Positions 1-11,596 of a stretch of 64,000 nucleotides of DNA are shown here, piece after piece. The notes beneath the pieces are model-generated. The model saw nothing but the letters and a program-made list of their open reading frames with translations, was not told the DNA's origin and did no database searches. The position numbers were made by a program, and so were the translations under genes. Position 1 is the first letter of the stretch, and each line of letters starts with the position of its first letter. Origin of the DNA: Cupriavidus taiwanensis (GTDB taxonomy: Bacteria > Pseudomonadota > Gammaproteobacteria > Burkholderiales > Burkholderiaceae); contig NZ_LT976853.1 of the NCBI RefSeq assembly GCF_900249755.1, forward strand, positions 3,088,756 to 3,152,755. Direction: 5' to 3'.

Positions 1-6
1 TGACTG

Positions 7-14
7 TCTCTCCT
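7..14 (-). promoter_or_regulatory. Shine-Dalgarno sequence of a gene starting just outside the window
   Basis: Read on the minus strand, the bases after the transketolase stop end in AGGAGAGA about seven bases from the window edge, so a start codon probably lies just left of base 1. In Cupriavidus and Ralstonia the gene after transketolase is commonly glyceraldehyde-3-phosphate dehydrogenase. That identity is inference from known gene order, not from this sequence. Confidence 0.45.
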
Positions 15-85
15 GAGGATCGATTGAAACCGGTGGGCGCCGCGTCTGCCGCGCGGCGCACCGCGCGGCCCAGGCGCCCGGATGC

Positions 86-2119
86 TTAGATAAGGGTGTC
101 CTTCACCGTACGGACCACGTTGTCGACGGTAAAGCCGAAGTGCTTGAACAGCACGCCGGCCGGGGCCGATTCACCGAAGGTGTCGATGCCCACCACCGCC
201 TGGACCTGGTACTTCCACCAGAAGTCCGTCACGCCCGCCTCGACCGCCACGCGCGGCACGCCGGCCGGCAGCACGCTGGCCTTGTAGGCGGTGTCCTGCT
301 TGTCGAACACGGTGGTCGCCGGAACCGATACCACGCGCACGTGCACGCCTTCGGCAGCCAGTGCATCGGCGGCGCCGACGGCCAGGCCGACTTCCGAGCC
401 GGTCGCCAGAATCACCGCGTCCGGGCGCCTGGTCTTCGGGTTCACGCTGTCGCGCAGCACATAGCCGCCGCGCGCGATATTGGCGCGGGTGGCGTCGTCG
501 CGCTTCTGGAACGGCAGGTTCTGGCGGCTGAAGATCAGGCAGCTCGGGCCGTTCTCGCGGCGGATCGCCTCGGCCCAGGCCACGGCGGTCTCGGTGGTGT
601 CGGCGGTGCGCCAGACGTCCATGTTGGGGATCAGGCGCAGGCTCGCAACGTGCTCGATCGACTGGTGGGTCGGGCCGTCCTCGCCCAGGCCGATCGAGTC
701 ATGGGTGAACACGAACAGCGTGCGGATCTTCATCAGCGCCGCCATGCGCAGCGCATTGCGGCTGTAGTCCGAGAAGGTCAGGAAGGTGGCGCCGTAGGGG
801 ATGTAGCCGCCATGCAGCGTGATCCCGTTCATGATCGCGCTCATGCCGAACTCGCGCACGCCGTAGTTGATGTGGTTGCCCCAGGCATCGACGCGCACGG
901 CCTGGCTGCCCGACCAGTTGGTCAGGTTCGAGCCGGTCAGGTCGGCCGAGCCGCCGAGGAACTCGGGCAGCACCGGGCCGAAGGCCTCGATGGTGTTCTG
1001 GCTGGCCTTGCGGGTGGCGATGGTCTCGGCCTTTTCCTCGCACTTGGCGATAAAGGCTTCGACGGCGGCGTCGAACGAACCCGGCAGCTCGCCCTTCATG
1101 CGGCGGGTGAACTCGCCGGCCTCGTACGGGTGGCGCTCGGCATACGATTCGAACAGCGCATTCCACGCGCGCTCCAGCGCCTGGCCGTTGCCCTTGGCGT
1201 CCCAGGCGTCGTAGACCTCGGCCGGCACCTCGAACGGGGCGTGGGCCCAGCCCAGCGCCTCGCGCGTGGCCAGCACTTCGGCGCCGCCCAGCGGGGCGCC
1301 GTGCACATCGTGGCCGCCTTCCTTGTTCGGGGCGCCCTTGCCGATCTTGGTGCGGCAGCAGATCAGGGTCGGCTTGTCGCTGGCCTTGGCCTGCGAGATC
1401 GCCATGTCGACGGCGGTCACGTCATGGCCGTCGATGCCGCGGATCACGTTCCAGCCGTAGGCTTCGAAGCGCTTCGGGGTGTCGTCGTTGAACCAGTGCA
1501 CCACGTCGCCGTCGATCGAGATGCCGTTGTCATCCCACAGCGCAATCAGCTTGTTCAGCTTGAGCGTGCCGGCCAGCGAGCAGGCCTCGTGGCTGATGCC
1601 TTCCATCAGGCAGCCGTCGCCCAGGAACACATAGGTGTGGTGATTGACGATGTCGTAGCCGGGGCGGTTGAATTCCTCGCCCAGCAGTCGTTCGGCCAGC
1701 GCCATGCCGACCGCGTTGGTGATGCCCTGGCCGAGCGGGCCGGTGGTGGTCTCCACGCCCGGGGTGATGCCGTATTCCGGGTGGCCGGCGGTCTTGCTGT
1801 GCAGCTGACGGAAGTTCTTCAGCTCTTCGATCGGCAGGTCGTAGCCGGTCAGGTGCAGCAGCGCGTAGATCAGCATCGAGCCGTGGCCGTTGGACAGCAC
1901 GAAGCGGTCGCGGTCGGCCCACTGCGGGTTGCCCGGGTTGTGCTTCAGATGCCGGCCCCACAGCGCCACGGCGATGTCCGCCATGCCCATCGGCGCACCG
2001 GGGTGGCCGGAATTGGCCTGCTGGACGGCGTCCATGGCAAGCACGCGGATGGCGTCGGCCATCAGCTTGGCGGGCTGGGAAGCAAAAGGACTTGTGGCGG
2101 GATGGGCAAGGGCGGACAT
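86..2119 (-). CDS. tkt: Transketolase
   Basis: This 677-residue thiamine-diphosphate enzyme moves two-carbon ketol units between sugar phosphates in the pentose phosphate and Calvin pathways, in the cytosol. Visible marks are the GHP motif near residues 38-40, the GHGSM segment near 78-82, the TPP/Mg motif starting GDG at 167-169 and ending at Asn198, and a C-terminal transketolase domain. Length matches the family (about 660-690). The ATG at 2119 follows a short non-conserved leader typical of beta-proteobacterial Tkt. It probably heads an operon with a gene just beyond the left edge. It could be a cbb-associated copy, but no cbb genes are in view. Confidence 0.97.
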   Translation of the reverse strand: MSALAHPATSPFASQPAKLMADAIRVLAMDAVQQANSGHPGAPMGMADIAVALWGRHLKHNPGNPQWADRDRFVLSNGHGSMLIYALLHLTGYDLPIEELKNFRQLHSKTAGHPEYGITPGVETTTGPLGQGITNAVGMALAERLLGEEFNRPGYDIVNHHTYVFLGDGCLMEGISHEACSLAGTLKLNKLIALWDDNGISIDGDVVHWFNDDTPKRFEAYGWNVIRGIDGHDVTAVDMAISQAKASDKPTLICCRTKIGKGAPNKEGGHDVHGAPLGGAEVLATREALGWAHAPFEVPAEVYDAWDAKGNGQALERAWNALFESYAERHPYEAGEFTRRMKGELPGSFDAAVEAFIAKCEEKAETIATRKASQNTIEAFGPVLPEFLGGSADLTGSNLTNWSGSQAVRVDAWGNHINYGVREFGMSAIMNGITLHGGYIPYGATFLTFSDYSRNALRMAALMKIRTLFVFTHDSIGLGEDGPTHQSIEHVASLRLIPNMDVWRTADTTETAVAWAEAIRRENGPSCLIFSRQNLPFQKRDDATRANIARGGYVLRDSVNPKTRRPDAVILATGSEVGLAVGAADALAAEGVHVRVVSVPATTVFDKQDTAYKASVLPAGVPRVAVEAGVTDFWWKYQVQAVVGIDTFGESAPAGVLFKHFGFTVDNVVRTVKDTLI

Positions 2120-2406
2120 GCGGGCGGATTCGGCGTGAGCCTTGGCGGCAGGAAAACCGCAATTTTAGCAGAAGCTAGGGGGTTTTCCGGACCCGGGTCG
2201 CGCTGCGTGGCGGAGTCCGGGCGATCATCGCAGGACAGCCGCGGCAGCCGGAACTATCCGGATCCCGGCATGCCTGATGCTTCACCCCGCCGCTTTGCCG
2301 GCGCCGCCGTGCGGCACTTCGACAGCGTCGCGCGGCACGCGTAAGATGCACTCTCGCACCGCGCGGCACGCCGCCGCGCCGGGTTTCCCGCAACCAGGAG
2401 ACGATC

Positions 2407-2850
2407 ATGACCAGACCGGCCAACACCCCCTGGCTCACCCCCTACCTGACCGTCGCCAACGGGCGCGCCGCGCTGGACTTCTATGGCCGCGCCTTCGGCT
2501 TTACCCCCGGCAACGTGGTCGACGAGAACGGCGTCCCGACCCACGCCGAGATGCATTACCAGGGCCAGCTGGTGGTGATGTTCGCGCCCGAGGGCGCGTG
2601 GGGCAGCACCGCGCGCACGCCGCGCTCGCTGGGCGTGGAATGCCCGCAGACCTTCTATGTCTATTGCGACGATGTCGACGCCATGCACCAGCGCGCGGTC
2701 GACGCCGGCGCGGTCAGCCTGATGGCGCCGGCCGACCAGTTCTGGGGCGACCGCTACTGCATGGTCGAGGATCCCGACGGCTATCGCTGGGGCTTCGGCA
2801 AGCCGCTGGCGCAGGCCGGCCAGGCCAATGCAGCAGGCCAGGCAAGCTGA
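2407..2850 (+). CDS. VOC-family (glyoxalase/PhnB-like) protein
   Basis: A 147-residue protein of the vicinal oxygen chelate fold, of the PhnB/YdeE-like type without an assigned substrate. The N-terminal half opens with the pattern typical of the fold (TPYLTV, ALDFYGRAFGF) and the C-terminal half carries FWGDRYCMVEDPDGYRWGF, the usual last strand with a metal-ligand-like Glu. An AGGAGACGATC ribosome site precedes the ATG. Its TGA overlaps the rsmE start codon by one base (TGATG), so the two are translationally coupled. Enzymatic function is unknown; bleomycin-type resistance or isomerase activity cannot be deduced. Confidence 0.9.
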   Translation: MTRPANTPWLTPYLTVANGRAALDFYGRAFGFTPGNVVDENGVPTHAEMHYQGQLVVMFAPEGAWGSTARTPRSLGVECPQTFYVYCDDVDAMHQRAVDAGAVSLMAPADQFWGDRYCMVEDPDGYRWGFGKPLAQAGQANAAGQAS

Positions 2851-3611
2851 TGGCACCTCGATTTTTCGTCGGCGGCACCGACGCCGTGCTGGCCGCCGAG
2901 TCTGATTTCCCGCTGCCCGAACCCGTGGTGCGCCACGCGCAGGTGCTGCGCCTGGCGCCGGGCGACGCCATCACCCTGTTCGACGGCCGCGGCGGCAGCC
3001 ACGCCGCCACGCTGGTCGAGCTGGGCAAGCGCCACGCGCTGGCGCGCATCGGCGCGCATGACGCAGCCGAGGCCGAGCCGCCCTTTCGCATCACGCTGGC
3101 ACAGGGCTTGGCGGGAGGCGACAAGATGGACTGGCTGATCGAGAAAGCCGTCGAACTGGGCGTCGCCGCGATCCAGCCGCTGCAGGCCAGCCGCTCGGTG
3201 GTGCGCCTGTCCGGCGAGCGCGCGCAGAAGCGCCACGCGCACTGGCAGGCGCTGGTCCAGGCCGCGTGCGAGCAATGCGGCCGAAATCGTTTGCCGGCAG
3301 TGGCGGAGGTCACTAACTTGGATACGTGGCTGGCGCGCGTTGCTCAGTCCGGCGACGGCGGCACCAGGCTGCTGGTGTCGCCGCGCGCCGCGCAGTCGCT
3401 GCCGGCGCTGGCCGCACAACGGCGCGAGGCGCTGGTGGCTGATGGCGTCACCTTGCTGATCGGGCCGGAAGGCGGCCTGGCCCCTGACGAAGAACAGGCC
3501 GCGCTGCACGCGGGTTTCACCGGCGTGTCGCTCGGCCCGCGCATCCTGCGCACGGAAACCGCCGGGCTCGCCTGCCTGGCCACCCTGAACGCCTTGCTGG
3601 GCGGATTCTGA
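2850..3611 (+). CDS. rsmE: 16S rRNA (uracil1498-N3)-methyltransferase RsmE
   Basis: A 253-residue SPOUT-class methyltransferase that methylates U1498 in helix 44 of 16S rRNA with S-adenosylmethionine. The N-terminal PUA-like part begins APRFFVGG and includes VRHAQVLRLAPGD. The C-terminal trefoil knot is marked by LIGPEGGLAPDEE around residues 203-215 and LGPRILRTETA around 228-238, the SAM-binding loops of the family. The start codon overlaps the stop of the preceding VOC gene; an upstream extension in the same frame has no support. Length is normal (about 240-255). Confidence 0.95.
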   Translation: MAPRFFVGGTDAVLAAESDFPLPEPVVRHAQVLRLAPGDAITLFDGRGGSHAATLVELGKRHALARIGAHDAAEAEPPFRITLAQGLAGGDKMDWLIEKAVELGVAAIQPLQASRSVVRLSGERAQKRHAHWQALVQAACEQCGRNRLPAVAEVTNLDTWLARVAQSGDGGTRLLVSPRAAQSLPALAAQRREALVADGVTLLIGPEGGLAPDEEQAALHAGFTGVSLGPRILRTETAGLACLATLNALLGGF

Positions 3612-3668
3612 CGACGGGGCCACCCCGGCCCGGTGTCACGTTGCAACCCTGACTGAAAGGAGTCGACC

Positions 3669-4286
3669 ATGGGACTACTCGATAGCGTGCTGGGCGGTGT
3701 GCTCGGACAACTCGGCGGCGCGCGCGGAGCCGACGGCCAGGGCGGCGGGCTCGACCCCAAGCTGATGATGGCGCTCGGGCTGCTGGCAACGCTGGCCATG
3801 CGCGGCCGCGGCCAGGCCGGCGCAGACGACGGCACCACCGCCGCCGATGATGGCCTGGGCGGGCTGGGCAGCCTCGGCGGGCTGCTGGGCGGCATGCTCG
3901 GCGGCGGCGCTGCCGGCACCGCACCGGGCGGCGCTACCGGCGGGCTCGACCTGGGCTCGCTGCTCGGCGGCCTGCTGGGCGGCCAGGGCGGCGCGCCAGC
4001 CAACAGCCAGGCGCTGGGCGCGGCCGCCGGCGGCATCGGCGCACTGCAGCAGATCCTGGCGCAGGCCGGGCTCGGCGAACAGGTCAATTCGTGGATCGGC
4101 AGCGGCGCCAACCAGCCGGTGACCCCGTCAGCGCTGAGCGATGCGCTGAACGACACGGGTGCGCTGCAATCGCTGGCGCAGAGCACCGGCATGTCGCAGG
4201 ACGACGTCGCGGCGCAGTTGAGCGAAGGCCTGCCGGAGCTGATCGACCGGCTTACGCCGCATGGCCATGTGCCGGCGCAGGAGTAA
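3669..4286 (+). CDS. YidB-like DUF937 protein
   Basis: A 205-residue glycine-rich protein of the YidB/DUF937 type. It starts MGLLDSVLGGVLGQL, has a low-complexity Gly/Leu/Ala middle (about residues 55-115), and ends in the conserved C-terminal helical part with QILAQAGLGEQVNSWIG and LSDALNDTGALQSLAQSTG, which in relatives is the family signature. Function is unknown; DUF937 proteins are small soluble proteins of unresolved role. AAAGGAGTCGACC provides a strong ribosome site. The gene stands between rsmE and a bidirectional terminator. Confidence 0.88.
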   Translation: MGLLDSVLGGVLGQLGGARGADGQGGGLDPKLMMALGLLATLAMRGRGQAGADDGTTAADDGLGGLGSLGGLLGGMLGGGAAGTAPGGATGGLDLGSLLGGLLGGQGGAPANSQALGAAAGGIGALQQILAQAGLGEQVNSWIGSGANQPVTPSALSDALNDTGALQSLAQSTGMSQDDVAAQLSEGLPELIDRLTPHGHVPAQE

Positions 4287-4305
4287 GCGCAGCCCCTGCC
4301 CCGAC

Positions 4306-4340
4306 AAGCAAAAAGCCCGCATCAGCGGGCTTTTTGCTTG
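4306..4340. terminator. Bidirectional intrinsic terminator
   Basis: AAGCAAAAAGCCCGC and GCGGGCTTTTTGCTT form a long perfect stem around a short loop with A and T runs on both sides. It sits between the convergent yidB-like and barstar genes and can stop transcription from both directions. Confidence 0.92.
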
Positions 4341-4367
4341 ATATGCCGTCGAACGGAACGAGTGCGC

Positions 4368-4985
4368 TCAGGCGAACGAGTAGAACACGCGGAACTGCAC
4401 CTTGCGCTCGCCCCAGAATTCGGCGGCGTCGCGGAACACGTCGAGCAGCACTTCGCGTGCTTCCTTGTCGAACTTCTGCGCGATGGGGAGCCCCTCCAGC
4501 ACGATCACGAAGCCCGGCTGCGGGCCGGCCTTGTAGATCATGTCGGTCAGGCAGTCGGCCAGCGCGTCGAAATTCTTGCCGAAATGCTTGGGGAAGGTGA
4601 ACGAGGTGGCGATGGTTTCCAGGATCTCCGCCTTGCTCGCGCAGTGGGCGCAATTGGCATAGAGGAAATGCTGGCCGAGATCGGCCGCCGCCTGGGCCAG
4701 TTCCGGGACGCGGAAGGCGCGGATCGACTGGACGATGTTCGGACGCACCGTCTTGAACAGGTTCATGGCCCCCTCGCTGGTGCCGTCGTTCCAACCGGGA
4801 CCGGCGGGCATGGCCACGGGCGCAGTCGCGGGCGGGAGTTTTTGCATGAGCTCGTGGCTCGGCATCATCAGCACGTTGTCGTATAGGTTCTGGGCCTGCT
4901 GCTGAGCCCGCTGCCAGCCATCTCCGGCGCCGCGCTCTTCGCGGGCGGCAAGGGCGTCGCCCAGTCCGAAAATGTCAGTCATCAT
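4368..4985 (-). CDS. Barstar-family ribonuclease inhibitor with long N-terminal extension
   Basis: A 205-residue protein whose last ~95 residues match barstar (FTFPKHFGKNFDALADCLTD, then a hydrophobic strand and EVLLDVFRDAAEFWGER). Barstar proteins bind and inhibit barnase-type RNases in the cytoplasm. Classical barstar is about 90 residues, so the first ~105 residues are an extra domain of unknown role. The ATGATG start overlaps the stop of the upstream RNase gene in an ATGA junction, so inhibitor and enzyme are translationally coupled. This gene order argues that the protein protects the cell from the neighbouring secreted RNase. Confidence 0.88.
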   Translation of the reverse strand: MMTDIFGLGDALAAREERGAGDGWQRAQQQAQNLYDNVLMMPSHELMQKLPPATAPVAMPAGPGWNDGTSEGAMNLFKTVRPNIVQSIRAFRVPELAQAAADLGQHFLYANCAHCASKAEILETIATSFTFPKHFGKNFDALADCLTDMIYKAGPQPGFVIVLEGLPIAQKFDKEAREVLLDVFRDAAEFWGERKVQFRVFYSFA

Positions 4986-5371
4986 TTGAGTATCCGTTTG
5001 AAGCTGTTGTAGTGGTCTTCCGTGTAGTAACAATCGTTGGCAGCGCGCTGTTCCCCGCCGCAGACGATCCGCTTGGCTCCCCGGTTCCGGCTCCTGGCGC
5101 TCTTGACCGTGTATTCGCGGTAATAACCGCGTTCTTTTTGCGGCAGGATGCGTTCGTAGTTGCCGAATCTCGAGCCGTCCTTGTCATACGGGAACGGGCC
5201 GCCGGCTTCGATGCGCTCCAGGGTCTGCCGCGCTTCGTTGGGCAACTGCTGCACTGCAATGGTTCCCAGCCCTTCGGTCTGCGCCTGGCGCGCCAGCGTC
5301 GGCTGCGCCAGGGCCAGCACCAGCGCCGCGCCGGTCAGGGACCGGGCCAGCATGCGCGTTGCGTGCCGCAT
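4982..5371 (-). CDS. Secreted barnase-type ribonuclease
   Basis: A 129-residue precursor with a clear signal peptide (RHATRMLAR followed by a hydrophobic stretch to about residue 28) and a microbial RNase (N1/T1/barnase) domain at roughly 45-129. Residues corresponding to the barnase active site are visible: Glu86, Arg95, Arg101 and His120 in the DHYNSF motif. Cys104 and Cys114 could form a disulfide. An upstream in-frame GTG at 5392 would add seven residues; the ATG is preferred because the signal peptide then begins directly. No strong Shine-Dalgarno is seen. Expected role: guanyl-preferring endoribonuclease exported to the periplasm or medium. Confidence 0.85.
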   Translation of the reverse strand: MRHATRMLARSLTGAALVLALAQPTLARQAQTEGLGTIAVQQLPNEARQTLERIEAGGPFPYDKDGSRFGNYERILPQKERGYYREYTVKSARSRNRGAKRIVCGGEQRAANDCYYTEDHYNSFKRILK

Positions 5372-5729
5372 CGGAGAAACTTGAAAACCCACGTTGCTTG
5401 TCTTGGTTGAACCGGAAATCGAGCCTGCCGCTGGTTGGGTAGACGATCTGTCCGGGCCACCCTGGCCTGCCCCTCTGCGCTGCTGAAGCGTCGCGCGAGG
5501 AATGCCGGCCGCACCGGGGCGCTCATGGCGAGCGCCTGTATCAAAGGCGTAAGGTTACGCGCATGCACGCAATTAATCAATCCCGCCTCTGCTGCAGCGC
5601 GATTTCTTCAATTGTTTCAGTATGTTAAGCGTATGTGTGCGCATACTAACCGCCGGTGTTCCGTGACAAAAAAAGCCGGGCGAACCCGGCTTTCCGTCAC
5701 ATTGGCCCGCGCGGGGCCAGGCAATCGGC
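5372..5729. other. Intergenic region between malic enzyme and RNase genes
   Basis: About 350 bases without a convincing gene. It holds the maeB terminator at its right end and, presumably, the promoter of the RNase-barstar pair. An AT-richer stretch around 5570-5650 (CAATTGTTTCAGTATGTTAAGCG) stands out from the GC-rich surroundings. Confidence 0.6.
5668..5693 (-). terminator. Intrinsic terminator of malic enzyme gene
   Basis: On the minus strand AAGCCGGG-TTCG-CCCGGCTT forms an 8-bp stem with a stable UUCG tetraloop followed by a T run, 37 bases after the maeB stop codon. Confidence 0.92.
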
Positions 5730-8051
<2,322 letters not shown>

Positions 8052-8150
8052 CGGCGCATCTTCCAATCGGTGGAGCCGTCATTGACAAGGCGGGGGACGA
8101 TCGGCGGACCGGCTCCACGCGTCCGCCCTTCTCTTCCTTTGGAACCCAGC

Positions 8151-8180
8151 ATTTTATATAGTGAAAAACTATTTCACAAT
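8151..8180 (-). promoter_or_regulatory. Candidate maeB promoter overlapping an inverted repeat
   Basis: On the minus strand TTGTGA (8174-8179) is followed 15 bases later by TATAAA, and the repeat GTGAAA-N5-TTTCAC (8161-8177) lies over this spacing. The repeat could be an operator. Distance to the maeB start is about 100 bases. Spacing is slightly short for sigma70, so this is tentative. Confidence 0.35.
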
Positions 8181-8191
8181 AAGCCTTTTGC

Positions 8192-8219
8192 TTGGGGCAC
8201 CTTTGCGATTCGGTACAAT
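8192..8219 (+). promoter_or_regulatory. Candidate thiL promoter
   Basis: TTGGGG and TACAAT with a 16-base spacer point towards thiL. The -35 box is only a partial match. Confidence 0.3.
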
Positions 8220-8440
8220 ATGCCCCATCCTCCGGGGCAACACCAGCAAGCGTAGCGCCCGCGTGCGCAAGCGGCGCAGCGCATGGCAGTCATGGCTGAG
8301 ATGCGCGGCAGTATCTTGCTGAAATGCCGGCTGCGCGCCATGCTGACGCGGCGCGCCCGCTGCCAGATCGGCCGGCAAATACCAGATATCTCCATCGAAA
8401 AATCGCCGTCACGCCCTCCGCCCGCCCCGGGCACCTCTAA

Positions 8441-9421
8441 ATGCCCAACGCCCAGCCCGCCCAGCTTTCCGAATTCGACCTGATCCGCCGCTATTTCACA
8501 CGCCCGGTGCGCAAGGCCGCACTCGGCGTGGGCGATGACTGCGCGCTGATCGAGGGACGCCCCGGCCACCACCTCGCCATCAGCACCGACATGCTAGTCA
8601 GCGGCCGGCATTTCTTCCCTGACGTGGCGCCGCGCGCGCTCGGCCACAAGGCGCTGGCCGTGAACCTGTCCGACCTCGCCGCGATGGGCGCCGAGCCGCG
8701 CGCCTTCACGCTGGCACTGGCACTGCCCGAGGCGGAGCCCGACTGGCTCGCCGAACTGGCCGGCGGCATGCTGGCGCTGGCCGATGCACACGGCTGCGAA
8801 CTGGTGGGGGGCGATACCACGCGCGGCCCGCTGACGCTGTCGCTGACGGTATTCGGCGACGTGCCGCTGCGGGCGGCGCTGCGCCGCGACGCCGCGCGCC
8901 CCGGCGACGATATCTGGATCTCCGGCACGCTGGGCGATGCGCGGCTGGCGCTGGGCGACTGCCGCGGCGAATGGCTGCTGCCCGAACCCGAATTCAGCCA
9001 GGTGCGGCCCCGCATGGACACGCCGACGCCACGCGTGGCACTTGGCATGGCGTTGCGCGGCGTGGCGCATGCTGCACTGGATATCTCCGATGGTCTGGTC
9101 GGCGACCTCGGCCATATCCTGGCGCGCTCGCAGGTGGGCGCGCTGGTCGATGTCGATGCCCTGCCGCGCTCGGCGGTGCTGGCCGGCCAGCCCGACGCCA
9201 TCCAGCGCGAATGCGTGCTGGCCGGCGGCGACGACTATGAACTGTGCTTTACCGCCCCCGTCGGCCACCGCGACGCCATTGCCGCGATCGGCGAGCGGCT
9301 GGCGCTGCCGCTGACGCGTGTCGGCACGATCACGCCCGAGCCCGGCCTGCGGCTGGTCGACCGCGCCGGCAACCCGACCCGCTACGAGGGCGCCAGCTTC
9401 GACCACTTCGCCGCCCCCTGA
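8441..9421 (+). CDS. thiL: Thiamine-monophosphate kinase ThiL
   Basis: A 326-residue ATP-dependent kinase that phosphorylates thiamine monophosphate to the cofactor thiamine diphosphate, the last step of the pathway. Typical AIR-synthase-like features are GVGDDCALIEG near residue 28, STDMLVSGRHFF near 48, the Mg-binding DLAAMGAEPRAF near 77, and GGDTTRGPLTLSLTVFG near 125. Length fits the family. pgpA follows after 125 bases, an association common in proteobacteria. Confidence 0.95.
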   Translation: MPNAQPAQLSEFDLIRRYFTRPVRKAALGVGDDCALIEGRPGHHLAISTDMLVSGRHFFPDVAPRALGHKALAVNLSDLAAMGAEPRAFTLALALPEAEPDWLAELAGGMLALADAHGCELVGGDTTRGPLTLSLTVFGDVPLRAALRRDAARPGDDIWISGTLGDARLALGDCRGEWLLPEPEFSQVRPRMDTPTPRVALGMALRGVAHAALDISDGLVGDLGHILARSQVGALVDVDALPRSAVLAGQPDAIQRECVLAGGDDYELCFTAPVGHRDAIAAIGERLALPLTRVGTITPEPGLRLVDRAGNPTRYEGASFDHFAAP

Positions 9422-9546
9422 CACCGGGTCACAGGCATGTCATGATGCCGGCATCGGCGCCTGCGCGGGAACGGGAGTCCCGCACGCATCGCAGCGCAAG
9501 CCGGCCATAACCATAAGCGGTATCCGCACCACACGAGCCAACTTTG

Positions 9547-10113
9547 ATGTCCACCTTCCCTCCCGGGGCCGCGCCGCGCGACCCCGCCCTGACCCTGGAA
9601 GCCGGCCAGACCGTCAAGGTCACGCGCCCGAGCGCGCGCTTCATGCTGGCCCATCCGGCGCACCTGATCGCCTTCGGCTTCGGTTCGGGCCTGTCGCCGG
9701 TCGGTCCCGGCACCGTGGGCACGCTCTACGCGTGGCTGTCGTTCGTGGTGATTTCGCTGTGGATCGAGCCCGCCAGCTGGCTGTGGATCATCGCCGGCGG
9801 TTTCGTCGTGGGCCTGTGGGCGTGCGCCCGCACCGCGCGCGACATGGGCGTGCACGACCACGGCAGCATGGTCTGGGACGAGATCGTTGCGTTCTGGCTG
9901 GTGCTGGCCTTTGTCATGCCGACCGGCTTCTGGGGCCAGTTCGCCGCCTTCCTGTGGTTCCGGCTGTTCGATATCGCCAAGCCGGCGCCGATCGGCCACT
10001 ATGACCGCACGTTGAAAGGCCCGGGCCTGCGCGGCGGCTTCGGCGTGATGTTCGACGACATCTTCGCCGCGTTCTACACGCTGCTGGTGTTTGCCTTGTG
10101 GCGCTCGTTCTGA
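9547..10113 (+). CDS. pgpA: Phosphatidylglycerophosphatase A
   Basis: A 188-residue membrane phosphatase that removes the phosphate of phosphatidylglycerophosphate to give phosphatidylglycerol. Family segments GSGLSPVGPGTVGTLYA and SMVWDEIVAFWLVLAFVMP are present, with four hydrophobic helices and the C-terminal FDDIFAAFYTLL. Start chosen at ATG 9547; a TTG directly before it is less likely. It sits between thiL and cinA in the same direction. Confidence 0.94.
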   Translation: MSTFPPGAAPRDPALTLEAGQTVKVTRPSARFMLAHPAHLIAFGFGSGLSPVGPGTVGTLYAWLSFVVISLWIEPASWLWIIAGGFVVGLWACARTARDMGVHDHGSMVWDEIVAFWLVLAFVMPTGFWGQFAAFLWFRLFDIAKPAPIGHYDRTLKGPGLRGGFGVMFDDIFAAFYTLLVFALWRSF

Positions 10114-10186
10114 GCGGCAAACGCCCGTCGCCAGCCATGCACGCCGATCCCTGCCTGATTTCCCGATAACCACCCCTGCACCGATC

Positions 10187-10684
10187 ATGTCCGTCAGCCG
10201 CCTGCTCGACCAGCTCGCCATCCAGGCCGGCGTCGCCCTCGCCGACAAATCCCTGATGCTGGCCACCGCCGAATCCTGCACCGGCGGCCTGGTCGCCGCT
10301 GCCATTACCGACGTGTCCGGCTCGTCGGGCTGGTTCGAGCGCGGCTTTGTCACGTATTCCAACGAAGCCAAGTCGACCATGCTGGGCGTGCCCGCGAGGC
10401 TGATCCGCGATCACGGCGCGGTCAGCGAGGAGGTCGCGCGCGCCATGGCCGAAGGCGCGCTGCTGAACAGCCGCGCGCAGGTGGCGCTGTCGATCACCGG
10501 CGTGGCGGGACCGAACGGAGGCACCCCCGAGAAACCGGTGGGCATGGTGTGCTTCGGCTGGAGCAACCGCATCACCACCCGTACCGAAACCCAGCGCTTT
10601 CGCGGCGACCGCGGCCAGATCCGCCGCCAGGCGGCCGAACACGCGATGCGCGGGCTGCTGGAACTGATCCGCAACGAGGCCTGA
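10187..10684 (+). CDS. pncC: Nicotinamide-nucleotide amidohydrolase (CinA C-terminal family)
   Basis: A 165-residue single-domain CinA-C protein that deamidates nicotinamide mononucleotide to nicotinate mononucleotide in NAD salvage. The hallmark TAESCTGGLVAAAITDVSGSS lies near residues 26-45, with SEEVARAMAEGAL and SITGVAGPNGG following. The N-terminal molybdopterin-binding half of long CinA is absent, as usual for this subclass. The ATG at 10187 is selected because homologs begin just before the amphipathic LDQLAIQAG helix; an open extension upstream is unlikely. Confidence 0.93.
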   Translation: MSVSRLLDQLAIQAGVALADKSLMLATAESCTGGLVAAAITDVSGSSGWFERGFVTYSNEAKSTMLGVPARLIRDHGAVSEEVARAMAEGALLNSRAQVALSITGVAGPNGGTPEKPVGMVCFGWSNRITTRTETQRFRGDRGQIRRQAAEHAMRGLLELIRNEA

Positions 10685-10730
10685 GAGGGGCCTTCCGCAA
10701 GCTTCGGCGCCCTTCTTCCACGCACCCAAT

Positions 10731-10762
10731 AAAAAACCGCGCCGTTCCGGGCGCGGTTTTTT
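10731..10762. terminator. Bidirectional intrinsic terminator between pncC and pyrF
   Basis: AAAAAACCGCGCC and GGCGCGGTTTTTT pair perfectly around a short loop, between two convergent genes. Confidence 0.93.
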
Positions 10763-10777
10763 GTTCTGGACCAGCGC

Positions 10778-11596
10778 TCAGCCGTGCCGATAGCGGTTGA
10801 TGGTCTCGCGCGTCTGCATTGCGACCTGGCGCGCCGCCGAGGCGAAGTCTTTCTCGCGGCTGGCATAGAGGATGGCGCGCGACGAATTGATCATCATGCC
10901 GGTGCCGTCAGCGGTGCGCCCGGCCTTCACCGTGGCCTCGATGTCGCCGCCCTGGGCGCCGATGCCGGGAATCAGCAGCGGCATGTCGCCGACGATCTGG
11001 CGCACCCGCGCAATCTCGTTGGGGAAGGTCGCCCCGACCACCAGGCCGATCTGGCCGGTGGTGTTCCAGCGCTCGCGCGCGGCCTCGGCCACCAGCTGGT
11101 ACAGCGGCTTGCCGTCGACCTGCAGGAACTGCACGTCCGACCCCCCGGGGTTGGAGGTGCGGCACAGCACGATCACGCCGCGGTCCGGGTAGGCCAGGTA
11201 GGGCTGCATCGAGTCGAAGCCCATATACGGGCTGACCGTGACGGCATCGGCCTGGTAGCGCTCGAAGGCTTCCAGCGCATAGTGCTCGGCGGTCGAGCCG
11301 ATGTCGCCGCGCTTGGCGTCCAGGATCACCGGGATGCCGGGGTGGGCGTCGTGGATATAGTGGATCAGCTGTTCGAGCTGGTCTTCGGCGCGCTGCGAAT
11401 GGAAGTAGGCGATCTGCGGCTTGAAGGCGCAGACCAGGTCGGCGGTGGCGTCGACGATCTCGCGGCAGAACGAGAAGATGGCGCCGCCCGCTCCGGTCAG
11501 CGACAGAGGAAGCTTGTGCGGGTCAGGATCGAGCCCGACGCACAGGAGGGAATCGTTGCGCTGCCAGGCGGCAGCAAGCTGCTCGGTGAAAGTCAT
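10778..11596 (-). CDS. pyrF: Orotidine-5'-phosphate decarboxylase (subfamily 2)
   Basis: A 272-residue enzyme that decarboxylates OMP to UMP, the last step of pyrimidine synthesis. The catalytic motif appears as [15 protein letters not shown] near residues 92-106, and [14 protein letters not shown] near 56. The ~270-residue length and this motif identify the longer subfamily typical of betaproteobacteria and mycobacteria. The gene is isolated and transcribed towards the shared terminator. Confidence 0.96.
   Translation of the reverse strand: MTFTEQLAAAWQRNDSLLCVGLDPDPHKLPLSLTGAGGAIFSFCREIVDATADLVCAFKPQIAYFHSQRAEDQLEQLIHYIHDAHPGIPVILDAKRGDIGSTAEHYALEAFERYQADAVTVSPYMGFDSMQPYLAYPDRGVIVLCRTSNPGGSDVQFLQVDGKPLYQLVAEAARERWNTTGQIGLVVGATFPNEIARVRQIVGDMPLLIPGIGAQGGDIEATVKAGRTADGTGMMINSSRAILYASREKDFASAARQVAMQTRETINRYRHG

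Larger units (their letters stand above)
8052..8440. other. Divergent maeB/thiL intergenic region
   Basis: About 390 bases with no supported gene. It contains a 6-bp-arm inverted repeat at 8161-8177 near TATATAA (maeB side) and a possible thiL promoter with TACAAT at 8214-8219. The thiL leader after that promoter is about 220 bases and shows no ORF I can support. Confidence 0.5.

Noticed and set aside
140-2344. 734-codon open frame on the plus strand
   Set aside because: Antisense to transketolase; composition His/Arg/Ala/Gly-rich as expected for the complement of a high-GC gene.
4287-4367. Possible small RNA between yidB-like and barstar genes
   Set aside because: Explained by a single bidirectional terminator.
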